Source: Symbiodinium natans (taxonomy: Eukaryota; Sar; Dinophyceae; Suessiales; Symbiodiniaceae). Taken from it: DNA of 64,000 nt. Location of the stretch: assembly GCA_905221605.1 (NCBI GenBank), contig CAJNDS010000737.1, forward strand, positions 1 through 64,000. Reading direction: 5' to 3'. Shown here piece after piece: positions 1 to 10,399 of this stretch. The translations under genes and the position numbers were made by a program. Below the pieces are notes generated by a model. That model was not told the DNA's origin, did not search any database, and saw nothing but the letters and a program-made list of their open reading frames with translations. The stretch's first letter is position 1. The number at the start of each line of letters is the position of its first letter.

Positions 1-2292
1 CCCGTCAGACGACTTGGAAGGCCGCGACCAAGGCCAAGACGAGCAGGACGTCACAGAGAAGCTTTGTGAGCCAGACCTTGATGTGGAGATCGACAAAGCC
101 CCGAAGAAGAAGAAGAGCAAGGCCGAAAGAGAGCTGGCCCGGGAGTATAAGGTCGATGTCTGGTTGTTTGCAAACGCGCAAGACCACTACGTCAAACTCC
201 TGCAGGGGGCTTTCCAGAGCTCACAGGCCTCCTGGTCAGTGGTGACCACCCGAACTTCGCACCCGGGGGCTCTTGTGGCATGCCAGACCCAGACCGGCGA
301 GGCTGGTCCTCTGTGGCGTTTGCAGGCGTTGTGTCAGTCTCTACTCGGGGTTTCGTGCTGCTGCCGTGTCTTGCTCCCTGCCTTCAGGTGGTCGCCCTCG
401 TTCAGGGTCCTTCACGGCACAGCATGGAGCACGGCAAGGTGCTGCTGGAAGAGATGGCCGCGCACTTGAAAATGGATGAAGCAAAACGGCTCATCGGCAA
501 CAAGAGGGCGAGGCCTGTGCAGGCAGATGACATACCGTACATCTTCATGCAGGCCCCTCCTTGGCAAGAACAGGTCGTGTATGTGAAGGAAGTGAGCCTG
601 GGTGCCTCGCCTGGGCCCTTTGATGGGCTTAACCGCCGGGTGTCAGACTTGGAGACTGGGATGGAGAAACTCTTGCGCAGAGAACTCTCGGCTTGGGACC
701 TTGCGTTGGCCATGTCAGATGGCAAGACTGCTGCTCGGCTTCATTTGGGCGGTGTTACAGGCAGGTGACTAACCCTTGCAGTGCACACGTGGCTTAGGTT
801 GCACTGCAAGCCCGCAAGTCATACAGGGACGGAGAGATTGTGTGCTCCGTCTCGGCTCTCCACTTCGATAGCCAAGCTGCAGTTGTGCAACTCGTGAATG
901 CACACCCTGACCTCGCAGCACGAGTTGTCAGAGCACAAGGCAGGACTTTGCAGCTGTGACCTTTGTGTCTTTTGTCGCGTTGTTTGGTCTCTGAGTCACT
1001 GAGGGCAAGTGCTTTTGCAGTTCAGGCGTGGCCTTTGAGACGGGGCATGTGAATGAGGATCTGTATTCCGTCATGGTGGGATGCGGGGCAAGAGTCCAGC
1101 CAGTCTCCTCGGGCAGAAGAGCCAATTGTCACTTGAAGATGGATTTGTCTCGAGGCTTGTCAGACAGCCTGTACCAGATCGTGGTCAAGACCAGGAACCA
1201 GTGCGGGGTCGCCAGCGGGTCCTTTTTTTACATGGACTTTGGTTCCAGCTGGGACATGTCACTCGTCCATACTGAACACAGTTACTTGTGTATAACTTCC
1301 AGACAGCGCGTTGTTCCATGTGGCTTGTGTCTATCCACAATAGCTTTCGATGCAACTGCAGGTCTGCCGTCAGAGCCAGTGAGTCGACCAGCCTGAAGCG
1401 CTTTGTGCAGTCGTGGTTCGCAGATGGCAAGGCCGCAGGGTCAGAGCCAGACTCGAAAGACAAGGAGGAGCCTGGCAAGGGGCCGGAGCCTGGCAAGGGG
1501 CTCAAGCCTGGCAGCGAACCTGCTAGCAAGACACCCGTTCAACCTCCCCAATCCAAAGATCCAGCAGAAGATGGTGGGGCGGAGAAGACGCCCAAGGGAA
1601 AGGGTAAGGGAAAGGAGTCAAACAAAGCCAAGAATGAGGTGGACCCTGTCCCGGAAGGTACCCTTGCCACCTTCGTTTCGCAGGAATACACCTACGCCCT
1701 GTCGCCAGAGCTCCTCATCACTTCCCTGCAGAAGAATCGCATGACCACAAACAAAAAAATCTTCCCCGGAACAATCCTTCACCTGACAGCCGATGGAAAG
1801 ATGAAGCAATGCCACGAGAAGCCGCCAGACAGCTTCGAGTACGTGTACAAGTTGAACTCGCAAGTGATCGTGGCGGATGGGCCAGACGGCGACTTCAACA
1901 AACTGAGGATGGTTTCCGTGGAGGCGCTGGCCCAGGAAAAGGACGTGAAGGAGTTCTGGAAGTATCCGAAGTTCGCCCGAGATGCATCTGTGAGTGCTTG
2001 GACAATGACGAAGCCCAACATCTTCTTTGTGCTAGACGGCTTGCAGAAGCAGGCCTTTGTCAGATTGTGCATGATTTTTGCGTTGAAGGTTTAGTAGCCA
2101 TGAGGAGTAATTGTAATTGATTCTTCTTGACATGGTGGTGCGCAGGTTCATGCCTTGGTGGAAAAGAGTTCCAAAGTGAAGTGGATGTGGGCTGTCAAGG
2201 TTCTGAATGGCAGAGTCACCCCACAAAAGCTGGCTCTTGTCCTGGATAAGCAGGTCATCGTGCCCTGCTCGAGCGGCATTTTGCAGCTCTAG
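1..2292 (+). CDS. Unknown multi-exon gene, 5' end outside window
   Basis: Exons inferred by frame continuity: up to 226, 388-753, 798-939, 1026-1200, 1362-2052 and 2146-2292, ending in TAG. Introns 227-387 (GC-AG), 754-797 (GT-AG), 940-1025 (GC-AG), 1201-1361 (GT-AG) and 2053-2145 (GC-AG) keep the frame open, and every acceptor is AG followed by G. Exon 798-939 has no ATG and is easily missed. The protein has a Lys-rich acidic start (KKKKSKAERE), an amphipathic middle, a low-complexity Pro/Gly/Lys/Glu linker at about 1440-1640 (repeated PGKGPEPGKG-like units), and a hydrophobic C-terminal third with WMWAVKVLNG and a VIVPCSS segment near the stop. I recognise no family. Boundaries are confident to a few bases where frame and AG|G agree; the function is unknown. 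Confidence 0.6.
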
Positions 2293-3155
2293 TCTGTCAG
2301 CCTTGCCGTGCAAAATTTTGTACAGCGTCAGACTGTGGGGCTTGACGTGCTTGTACTTCATCACGACATGATACTTTCCCAGGGTGTTCTTGCTGTTCTA
2401 CACTACAGCATTACTTGTTTGTTTATCATTGATCTTAGCCCTGATGCTGTTCCTTGCACGGACGTGATACAGATGCAGTAGTCGTTGGCCAGACATCAGA
2501 GCCCGTGGCCCGTGACTGATCTCATAGGGTTTTTAAACTTTGGGGCTGGATTAGATTTTTTAGGGTTTCAGGCTCTATTATAAATACTTTTCGTTAGAAA
2601 GTTTAGGGTTCTGAGGCTTGGTTTCAAGGCTTCGGGGTTAAGAGGGGGGGTAAGACTGTGGGAAAGTTCGCAGCCTGTTCATCAGGCCACAACCAGGCTC
2701 ATTTTGTGATCTGGCCGACAGCTCAGGTCTATTAATGGACCGATCCCTAGTCAGACATTCTGTCTCTCGGACACGTGTGCGTGTGTCTTTGTGTGTGTGT
2801 GTGTGTCAGTGTTTTCCAGACGAGCCTGCTGTGAATTTGCATCTTCTTGATCTAGGCTAGTACTTAGCTGCCATCATTTTCAAGGGGCTCGTGCTGACAC
2901 CACAGCACAGTCTGCAGCAGCAACAACCCCTCAAGCTGTGCACACGGGAGCGAAGGAGAGACAAACCTGGGGGCCCGTCACGCGTCAGCAGTTGCGTTGC
3001 ATTGTGTTACTGGGGGCGCTGGCGCGTCAGAAGGTCGCAAGATCTCGCAGCTTCCATTCGTGAGCCTTCACCAATGTTGCAGCAATCTGGGCCCTGACAG
3101 ACCGCTGCCAGCATCGATCCCCAAGCTCGTGTTCAATATTGCCTTGTGACCGACC
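2293..3155. other. Intergenic stretch
   Basis: There is no long open frame that looks coding. It holds AT-richer sequence with degenerate TTTAGGG-like pieces (about 2525-2650, for example tttagggttt and gtttagggtt) and a short (GT)n run near 2785-2808. It probably contains the 3' end of the upstream gene and the 5' region of the next one. I saw no promoter motif I can defend. Confidence 0.5.
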
Positions 3156-4418
3156 ATGACAGCCGCTGAGTACTTCACTGTGTGGTCGCCTGAGGCTGAC
3201 TTGGCCACCCCTATCCTTCGACACCTTGTCTTGAAGCCGACCCTCGAGGGCGCCGTCAAGTCTTTCATGAAGTGGCGCGGCCGCGAGCGCCTTGACCGCA
3301 GCCCTCAGAAGCAGGAACGCGCTCGATGTACAGTAATGCAGACTCACCGCAGAGCTTAGCTAGCAGCTAGATAATCTTCCCTTCATCGTTCTCTGTCCAA
3401 GGTTCGGCGTGAACCTGTCCGAGAACTTGGGCAAATTTCGGCCAGACCCCTCCTCGAACTCGGCCACGGTGTTGACATGCACAAAGTTCCACGTCTTGAA
3501 GTTGACGGAAAATTTGCAGGTGCTGTGTCAGAAGCAGGGGGCCAAAATCTTGCAGGACGGAGAGTCGCTCAGCATTCCCATGTTGGATTTGAGCAACAAG
3601 GAAAATCTTGAGCGCTGCGTGCTTTTGAGCGCTACCATCTCTTCGGATCTGAGCTTGCCGCAAGATTTGTGCCAGACTGCATTGCGCTGGTTCAGCCCTG
3701 CGCAAGACCAAGTGTACCAGCGGACGTCGCTGCTGGTGAAACGCCACGTCCGGGTGAAGCCGGCTGGCTTCGTCCAAAAACCATGGCGGATGTTCTGGCA
3801 CCAGCCTTCCACGTTGGCGATGTTGGCATGGGTGACAGACAAGGGCTCGGAGAACTCGTGTCTCGGCAGGTCTGTTCTCATCTGAGAGGTAGGCGTCTGT
3901 GTGCGTGCGCGCCTGCAGGATGTGCTGTTCATGGCCTGGGCCGACCAAGGATTCAGTTCAACGTTCTGGGGTCCGACAATCCATCCAAGATGACCTTTGT
4001 GGGCATCAACGATTCGCCCCTGTCAGATGCTTGGCCATTTAGCACCCACGTTAGCAAGGAGCGACACTTGACAAGACAAGGTTGTTCAAGAGCCTTTCAT
4101 GCAGCAGGGATGCCAGCCAAGGAGTTCTGGTTCGCACAGCCGACCAACTGCCCGCCCGTGGTAGGCCAGGCAGGCATCACGATTGTCGTCAACGTGGTTG
4201 AGACGATGCAAGTGCCAGACATCTTACAAAAAATTCATGACCAAGACGTGAAGGAGCGCATCGATTTCCTGAAGAACGACATCCTGGAGACCGAGACTCG
4301 CCTTGAGCACATGAAACAGCATTGCCAGAAGCTGGAGAAGAGTCTGGGAGATGCCAACAAGAAACGCAAGACACCGCCAGGGGTGGAGCCCGCAGCAGAT
4401 TCAGACATCCAGAACTGA
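3156..4418 (+). CDS. Unknown multi-exon gene with a C-terminal coiled coil
   Basis: The first exon starts at ATG 3156 (MTAAEYFTVWSPEADL) and runs to 3310. A GC-AG intron 3311-3401 keeps the frame into an exon starting at 3402 (FGVNLSENLGKFRPDP). At least one more intron lies between about 3880 and 3918 (acceptor ctgcag followed by g). The last exon ends in TGA at 4418 and encodes a helical segment (VKERIDFLKNDILETETRL) ending in a basic KKRKTPP patch that could be a nuclear signal. Two different frames look coding between 3919 and 4030, so one more intron or a frameshift is likely there. I recognise no enzyme family. The gene follows the previous one in the same direction, as usual in dinoflagellate gene runs. 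Confidence 0.5.
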
Positions 4419-4920
4419 ATGGTAGTAGCTTCTTGAAGCCAGACTGCTATAGTGTCGTTTTGTCAGACAGTGACACAGAAATCTTCCGTGATCCTGAGCT
4501 CACGTGGCACCGTAGACACAGACACAGGATAGACAGTAGCATTACCAGCTAGTTACCAGTAAAAAGCGTGGGCTCTGGATTACCAACCTTGATTTGCGAT
4601 GGCCGCTTCTGCTGAGATTGAGAACAGAAAGGGTGATGCCAGTGGGCATGCATCGAACTGCCAGACTGCCTGCTCATGAATAACAAACACTCTATAACTA
4701 TACAGGCCCAGGCCCAGGCCCAGAAAGCGCTGCCCCCTGCTTGCCCAGGCCACGGCGCATCGGGTTGCCATCAAGGCCGGTTGCCCAGCTTTCCCCGTTC
4801 GACCGCCAATGATTCAAGCATTTGCGTAGTGAATGATGTCACACAGGGTAGACTTCAGACACCCAGACTGGGCCCCTCCTCAGAAGCCCAGTGCCCGAAC
4901 AGTGCGTGATTCCCTTAGTT

Positions 4921-5290
4921 TCTAGGGTTTAGGGTTAGGGTTTAGGGTTTGGGTTTAGGGTTAGGGTTTTGTGCTCAACCTCCCTAATCCCCAACCCCCC
5001 CCCCCCCCCCCCCCCCCGCCCTTGGGACCAAAAAAAAGAAACCAGGCCTAAAACCCAGCAACCGAAAACCCTAAACCCTAAACCCTAAAACCCCGAAAAC
5101 CCCGAAAACCCCTCCGAAGGCCCTCTAAACATACGCAAAGCAACAGTTCCGGGTCCAAGGAGTACAACTTGGGAGCTGGGCTTCCACTGGGTCAGCCGGG
5201 CACCTCAGAGGGTGTGGGGTTTAGGGTTTAGGGTTTCGGGTTTAGGCTTTGGGGTTCAGGGTGTTTCTTGGGTTTAGGGTGCATCTTTTC
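4921..5290. repeat. Interstitial telomere-like repeats around a poly-C run
   Basis: TTTAGGG-type units occur at 4925-4970, the reverse type CCCTAAA at about 5070-5100, and TTTAGGG-type units again at 5217-5280. A 23-base run of C sits at 4995-5017. TTTAGGG is the plant and dinoflagellate telomere unit. Here the units are degenerate and in both orientations, so this is interstitial sequence and not a chromosome end. Confidence 0.8.
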
Positions 5291-5904
5291 TATCTGTTTT
5301 TCGTCGTGGCCCCCAGCATTTTTGAGAGGAACCTGGGTTGAAAGGGTTTAGAGTCATCCAAAGTTTGGTTGTGCGTGAGTTCAGGTTTTTCGCCCCTTAC
5401 AGCAGGCACGCGTGGGATTTCGAGTTGGCGGCTGTGCTCCGGCTAATTTGGGGAAGGGTTTGGGTTGCAGGGCGCGTGGTCCAGGTTCACTCTCGTGCGA
5501 TGCATCGGCCCACCTCCTCATAGCACGCCTCGCCTTCCCCATCATGGAGCTTTCTGCTTGCTGGCCGCTTGCCCAGGCCGCGAGCATTGAACACGTCTCT
5601 GCTGCAACGCAAGACGTCTGCGACACCGGACTGTGCATCCCAGCACGCTTGCAAACTGCATCTGGGAAGGTTTTGGAGTGGCGCTTTGGGAACGGGATGC
5701 GGTTGGGTTCCGAGTGAAGTGTGGCAGGGGCTGTGTCACTGTGCATTCGCATTGCAACATTGCCGAAGCTGTTTCAGACAGACGTGGCTTTCCTGAACTT
5801 ATAATAAACGAAGAATTTCGGTAGTTCTGCTAGACTCCTGCAGGCAACCAGGCATGCATTTGAGATTCGGATTCATGTGTAAGGGCCGTCAGTAGGCTGC
5901 GAGA

Positions 5905-6618
5905 ATGGATCCGCCAATTTCGCTGGAAGTGGAGGATGCTGCTGCCATGTCAGATGCGAGTTCCATGACTCTGTCGTGGCCTACCGGCTCTCCTCTTGTC
6001 CAGCCGCAAGACCCGGACCTGGACCTGACAGCTGATGTCATCCAGTTGGAACCGGAATGCAGCGAGCAGGATGGGGCGATTTTGGAAAGCATGGTTGATG
6101 TCGATGTCCATGAATGTACCGACTGCCCTGGCCAGACTGAGGAGCCTGGGGTATGGACTCGTGGGATGAATTGTGGTGCTTATGTAACATCCACGCTGCC
6201 TTTAAACATTCAGTGCAAAGTGGTCCTGGCAAATGTACTTGCCAACGTAGAGAAGCTTCCTGTGAACATATTGCGAGAGATTCTTCCCTTCTTGCCGACG
6301 CGAAAGTCGCACAGCACTTCTTTGAAAACGAAGGTAGCAGCAGGGCTCACTGGCGTGAGCCAGTCTTCTTTTGACCGCATCAAGAAGATGGAGTTCCCGG
6401 CCCCTGTGAGCTGCAAGACAAATGCTCCAGCTGCTGTTCCGAATGAAGGTGAACGCAGCCAGTCCAGTCAGACGCATGACAAGAAGGAGGACCAGCCAGA
6501 CAAAGGCATTGTGGACGTCACGCAAGACTTTGCCCTACGAAACCTGGTAGATATCGCCCTCAGCAACGCCTGCGAGGGCAGAACCTTTCAGGCCTTCGAA
6601 CGTGACGCTGAGTCTTGA
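5905..6618 (+). CDS. Unknown protein, N-terminal exon(s)
   Basis: The open frame starts at ATG 5905 (MDPPISLEVEDAAAMSD) and ends in TGA at 6618. It is acidic at the N terminus. The middle part around 6130-6400 changes character (a more basic, Ser/Thr-rich stretch), so an intron may be embedded there. The C-terminal part (VDVTQDFALRNLVDIALSN) looks coding. It is probably the first part of the gene that continues through 6748-10328 in the same direction; a short TTTAGGG-like tract at 6695-6740 separates the two. No known domain was recognised. Confidence 0.45.
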   Translation: MDPPISLEVEDAAAMSDASSMTLSWPTGSPLVQPQDPDLDLTADVIQLEPECSEQDGAILESMVDVDVHECTDCPGQTEEPGVWTRGMNCGAYVTSTLPLNIQCKVVLANVLANVEKLPVNILREILPFLPTRKSHSTSLKTKVAAGLTGVSQSSFDRIKKMEFPAPVSCKTNAPAAVPNEGERSQSSQTHDKKEDQPDKGIVDVTQDFALRNLVDIALSNACEGRTFQAFERDAES

Positions 6619-6747
6619 CAGGAATAGGACTTCACTTTCTTTGTTCGAGCTTGTGCTTTGTTAAAGTTAGGGGTGAGAGGGTCAGGAATACATGGCTTTA
6701 GGGTTTAGGGTTCAGGGTTTCGGGTTTAGGGTTGAGGGTTCCTTGGT

Positions 6748-7170
6748 TTGTTCGTCTGTGGATGTGAGGAACGCAATGCTCGCAGAGGCGTCGATTTGGG
6801 CCAGCTGCCTAAGAGTCGCGCGATGTGTGCCGAGATAGAGTTTTTTGCCGCACGTGCTCTGCAGTGCATGGACACTCTAGACCTGGAGACCCGGCTACCA
6901 GGCCTGGACATTGCGTCAGACTTCGCTATCATGATGGATGGAATGGCTTTGGGCCGAAACTCCTTTGCCAGACGAGAATCCGTCTTGGTTGTCAGTTTGC
7001 AGCTGGTGAGCCCGCATTCGGGCCAGCTGTTGACACCCATGATCGGTGCTCAATCCATGGGTTTGGGCGATCACACAGGTTTGAACATGAAGCAGCTGGC
7101 GCTTGAGGTGCTAGGAAAGCACCCGTCAGACCTGAGCATGAAACTTGGCCTTCTTCTGGCTGGCTCTTAG
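6748..7170 (+). CDS. Unknown protein segment
   Basis: The open frame has good coding character (DLETRLPGLDIASDFAIMMD, then GLGDHTGLNMKQLALEVLGK) and ends in TAG at 7170. The 'DFAIMMDGMALG' stretch followed by hydrophobic strands weakly recalls the first acidic region of transposase-like or DUF4371-like proteins, but no decisive catalytic pattern is visible. It is probably an exon of a gene spanning about 5.9-10.3 kb. Confidence 0.4.
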   Translation: MFVCGCEERNARRGVDLGQLPKSRAMCAEIEFFAARALQCMDTLDLETRLPGLDIASDFAIMMDGMALGRNSFARRESVLVVSLQLVSPHSGQLLTPMIGAQSMGLGDHTGLNMKQLALEVLGKHPSDLSMKLGLLLAGS

Positions 7171-7599
7171 GACTTTAACCTTTTGGGTTGTTGAAGAACC
7201 GAAAAGAAGGAGCTTAAAAGTTAAACTTTTAGGAGGGGATCAGAAGTCAGCCAAGGAAACGCCTTCGCCAATCCGCTTCCATCATTGTGGGGGATGGGGC
7301 AATAGCGGCTGGTGGGCCCAGGCACAGGCATAGCTCTTCCTCCTGCGCAGAGCTTCTGTGGCAAGACATTTTCCCAGACTCTGCGTGTTGGGCTGCGCCC
7401 GTTATGACAGAGTGGGGCCTGATGCACCGAGAAAACTCTGCGTGCGACAGGGCCATGCGGAATGTGCCGGCCGCGGCCGAACTGTCTGACCTGGTGCAAG
7501 TCCTGGACAAGTTGTTCTGCATGGGTGATGGAAAAGCTTCTTGGGCCCCAGCATTCGTTGTCGCAATCCGTGTAGGCTGCCTATGGTAAGACAAGAATT

Positions 7600-8870
7600 T
7601 GTTTCACCTTCTAACCGCCCGGCGTCAGTCAGCCCAGGCTCTATTGCGCGGCACTGCAGATTTTCTGGGACTGGCAAAGCCATCTCTGCGAACTCCCGGA
7701 GGCACCCGTTTCTTCAGTTATTTTCACATGGGCCTCATGAAAAACTTTAAGTCAGTGGTGGCTGCAATGCACGCCAAATTATCATGGAAACACACTGGCC
7801 ACGGCAAGACACCACTGCACATGCTCTACAGTGTTGGACGACGGCTGACGAATGTGGCTTTTGTCTGTTTCGCCCTTGCGTTTGAAGAGGTGGTGCCCAA
7901 GGTCATGGTACCTTTTACTCTTATGGCGCAGAAGGCTGTTGAGGTCCAGGACATCGAGGGCTTAGCCAACAAGACTCTGAAGCAGCTCAAGGAGCACGCT
8001 CAGGCTTTGCGAGACACTGAGAAAATGGTTCGGGTCGCAACGTTGATCCGCCAACACGTTGGGCCTGGTGATGTTGTCAGACTTCTGGCAGCTTTGCGGT
8101 ACACAGCAGCTGCGCGCCTGGCGCCAGGCGTGCTTCGGGGCATCATGGAGATGATCTACAAAGTGCCTGCGAAGTTCCAGAGCTGCGTTCTGCAGACCAC
8201 TGAAAGTCCTGATGACTCGCGCCAGACCTTGGGGCCACACTGCCAGTGTGAACGCCGCAATCAGTTTTTGCTCAGAGGAGGCAGCAGAGCTTCCTTGAAA
8301 GCCAATAAGGCGCCCTTGACACTCCGGTCGCATGCGACTGGACGGCGTGTGCAAGTGAATGTGCCACTGTGGACTCTTGATTCCAAGGATGTCGCAGGCG
8401 AGTGTTCTGGACCTCGAGCGCAGATCCACAGCAAGTCAGACAAGATCATGCTCCCAAAGCCCAAGGCCAAGCCTGGGGACCCGCCCGCAGTCCCTTTTTT
8501 CAGGCAGCACTTGACAGAGTATTCGCGTTGCATGGTGCCAGAGGGCGTGTATCAGGTGAGCAATGACATCAGTGCTGCTTTGTCCCATGCAGTGCAAATG
8601 TTGGAGGCTTTGCATTTCGAAGTGTCAGAAATGCAGGGCGACGTCGGCGTCAATGATGACATGCAGCGAGTGCTGGGTCTCGGCTTGCGTGCTTTCGATT
8701 GGCACAAGGTCCTTCTTGATCGACCGACCCAACAGCAGTGCAACGACTTTCTGGCTTTTTGCAAAGAGATGAAGCCCATGCTGAAAGAGACCGCGTGGCC
8801 TGAGAAGGAAGAATTTGACGTTGTCAGGCGGGCCTTGATCATACGTGATCGTGTTTTTCTTTTTTGTCCA
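7600..8870 (+). CDS. Unknown protein, large central exon block
   Basis: The long frame carries helical sequence such as VGRRLTNVAFVCFALAFEEV and LKEHAQALRDTEKMV. It then has a Cys/His-containing patch near 8230 (PHCQCERRNQF), a basic Lys/Pro segment near 8450 (MLPKPKAKPGDPP) and a further helical part. The frame ends at 8879, but the last residues look intronic. Arrangement and size fit a derived transposase-like or host gene of unknown role; I saw no DDE or RNase H motif that would settle it. An earlier exon at about 7330-7580 (SDLVQVLDKLFCMGDGKAS) probably joins upstream. Confidence 0.4.
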
Positions 8871-8964
8871 AAGAAATAGGGTTTATAAGGGTTGAGCTCC
8901 TAAAAATGGTATCACGGCTGCTTTCGGGCTTGGGGACGTTTCTTGTCGCTTGGGCAGGCGCACA

Positions 8965-9285
8965 TGGGATATGCCAGACGCTGAGTTGATCCAGCAATAC
9001 AAGCTTTTCGTGAGCAGACTTCGAGTGGCGTGGAGAGGCTTGCTTTCTGTCCCAGCAGACGTTAGAAAAGCTGCAAAAGAATGGGCCCTGCCGGGACAGT
9101 ACGTCGTGTTGCCATTGAAAGTTCATGCTGGATTGATGGCTTTACGAGGCTGTTTGAAGAACTGTGGCCACGCAGACCTCTGCAAGATCATTGCGCTGAT
9201 CTCTGCTTCTGTTGCGGGCAAGCCAGACACCTTTACCGTGGAAGCAGACTGCGCCTGGCCTGCTTCAAAAATCCTTGTATATTGA
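8965..9285 (+). CDS. Unknown protein exon
   Basis: The coding-like stretch begins near MPDAELIQQYKLFVSRLRVA and continues to DLCKIIALISASVAGKPD, ending in a hydrophobic tail before TGA at 9285. It is flanked by coding blocks in the same direction and is best read as an exon of the 5.9-10.3 kb gene. No domain was recognised. Confidence 0.4.
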   Translation, partial: WDMPDAELIQQYKLFVSRLRVAWRGLLSVPADVRKAAKEWALPGQYVVLPLKVHAGLMALRGCLKNCGHADLCKIIALISASVAGKPDTFTVEADCAWPASKILVY

Positions 9286-9375
9286 GCTTTTGGGCATCAG
9301 GGGTCAGCGTCTCATTGCTTTTAAATATTTTCAGCCCAAGGTTTAGCCAGACCTGGCATTTCGAGACGAGTGAGA

Positions 9376-10060
9376 GGCAAGTCGCCAAAACTGGCGCAGG
9401 AGGGAGCCATCATCAGGCCTGGAGAAGTAGCTTCTGTGGCAGCCAAGATGGTCATGGTTGTGGATGTCGAATGTCAAATAGATTATGCAGCAGTGGCCAG
9501 AGATGTGATGATGAAGCGGTTCTTTGCACTTCCCACGCGCGATAGCCGCCCCGCTTGGCACGCAGCGCGAGCTTTCCTTCGCTTTCGCATGCTCCGGGCT
9601 CCGGAAGCTGCGGTGGAACGGATCGGCTCGATTCTCCATCACCAATTCAACACCATGGCACAGTTGGCTCCAGCGCAGGCTGTGGACAGGGCGTTGCTGG
9701 CCCAAGGATTGGTGACATGTCTCGGCAACGAGAGGGATGACCTGCTCAAATCAGCCGTGATGCAGAGCATGTGCCAGAGTCGGAAGCAAGTGCTGCGCTG
9801 TAAGACTCCTGTGGTTCAGCAGGTGCTTGACAAGAGCGGGGCTTTGGAGAAGAGCGGCCGCTTCCACGAGTATTTTCCTGGACATTCCACAGCTGATATG
9901 GTTGCTCTCGTGGCCCCAGGCGGGATGCAAGACCTTGAGATGGGCGCTGGCAGGCTGCGCCAGATACTGAGAGAGCATCGTTTGGCGTCAATTCCCACAG
10001 CATTGCCAGACAACCTCCAAGCTGCACTTGCGAGGGTCACCAAGGGAGGGCCCAGGTCTT
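9376..10060 (+). CDS. Unknown protein exon, helical
   Basis: The open frame begins around RGKSPKLAQEGAIIRPGEV and runs to TAG at 10062. It has several amphipathic helices, for example FLRFRMLRAPEAAVERIGS and QSMCQSRKQVLRCKTPVVQ. The 'PEAAVERIGSILHH' part loosely recalls domesticated transposase-type proteins, but this is an impression only. It probably joins to the terminal exon at 10160-10328. Confidence 0.4.
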
Positions 10061-10159
10061 AGTTGTTCGTGCGTGAAAACGTGTTGTATTTCAGACCCTG
10101 AATTTGGGTCACGGGTTTTTGTTCTCCTCACGATGACTTGTTCGTACATTGCAACAAAG

Positions 10160-10328
10160 GATTGTGGAAGCTTTGCCCCAGTCGAAGGAGTTGGCCCACG
10201 ACAGACGGAAGGGCAATGTGGCACCGTCAAGCATGAAGAGTCATCTGCTGGAATGGTTGAAGAGTGACGAGGGCCGTCGGTACCAAGAAGCTCACATGAA
10301 GTTGTGGAAGTCCGGCCTCCATGCCTGA
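10160..10328 (+). CDS. Predicted terminal exon of the 5.9-10.3 kb gene
   Basis: After an AG followed by G at 10158-10160, an open frame without ATG reads (..)IVEALPQSKELAHDRRKG and then a basic, helical tail (HLLEWLKSDEGRRYQEAHM), with TGA at 10326-10328. Codon use and composition match the upstream exons. The preceding phase is uncertain. Confidence 0.45.
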
Positions 10329-10399
10329 ACAGACGTTGTCGACCCCTGCTGCGCGCAAAGCCCGGCCCAGGGCCAGAACATGTGAACCTCTAAACCCTC

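Noticed and set aside
5905-10328. Naming this gene as a hAT or DUF4371-type transposase
   Set aside because: Only vague resemblance; no catalytic acidic residues, zinc finger or dimerisation motif could be placed.
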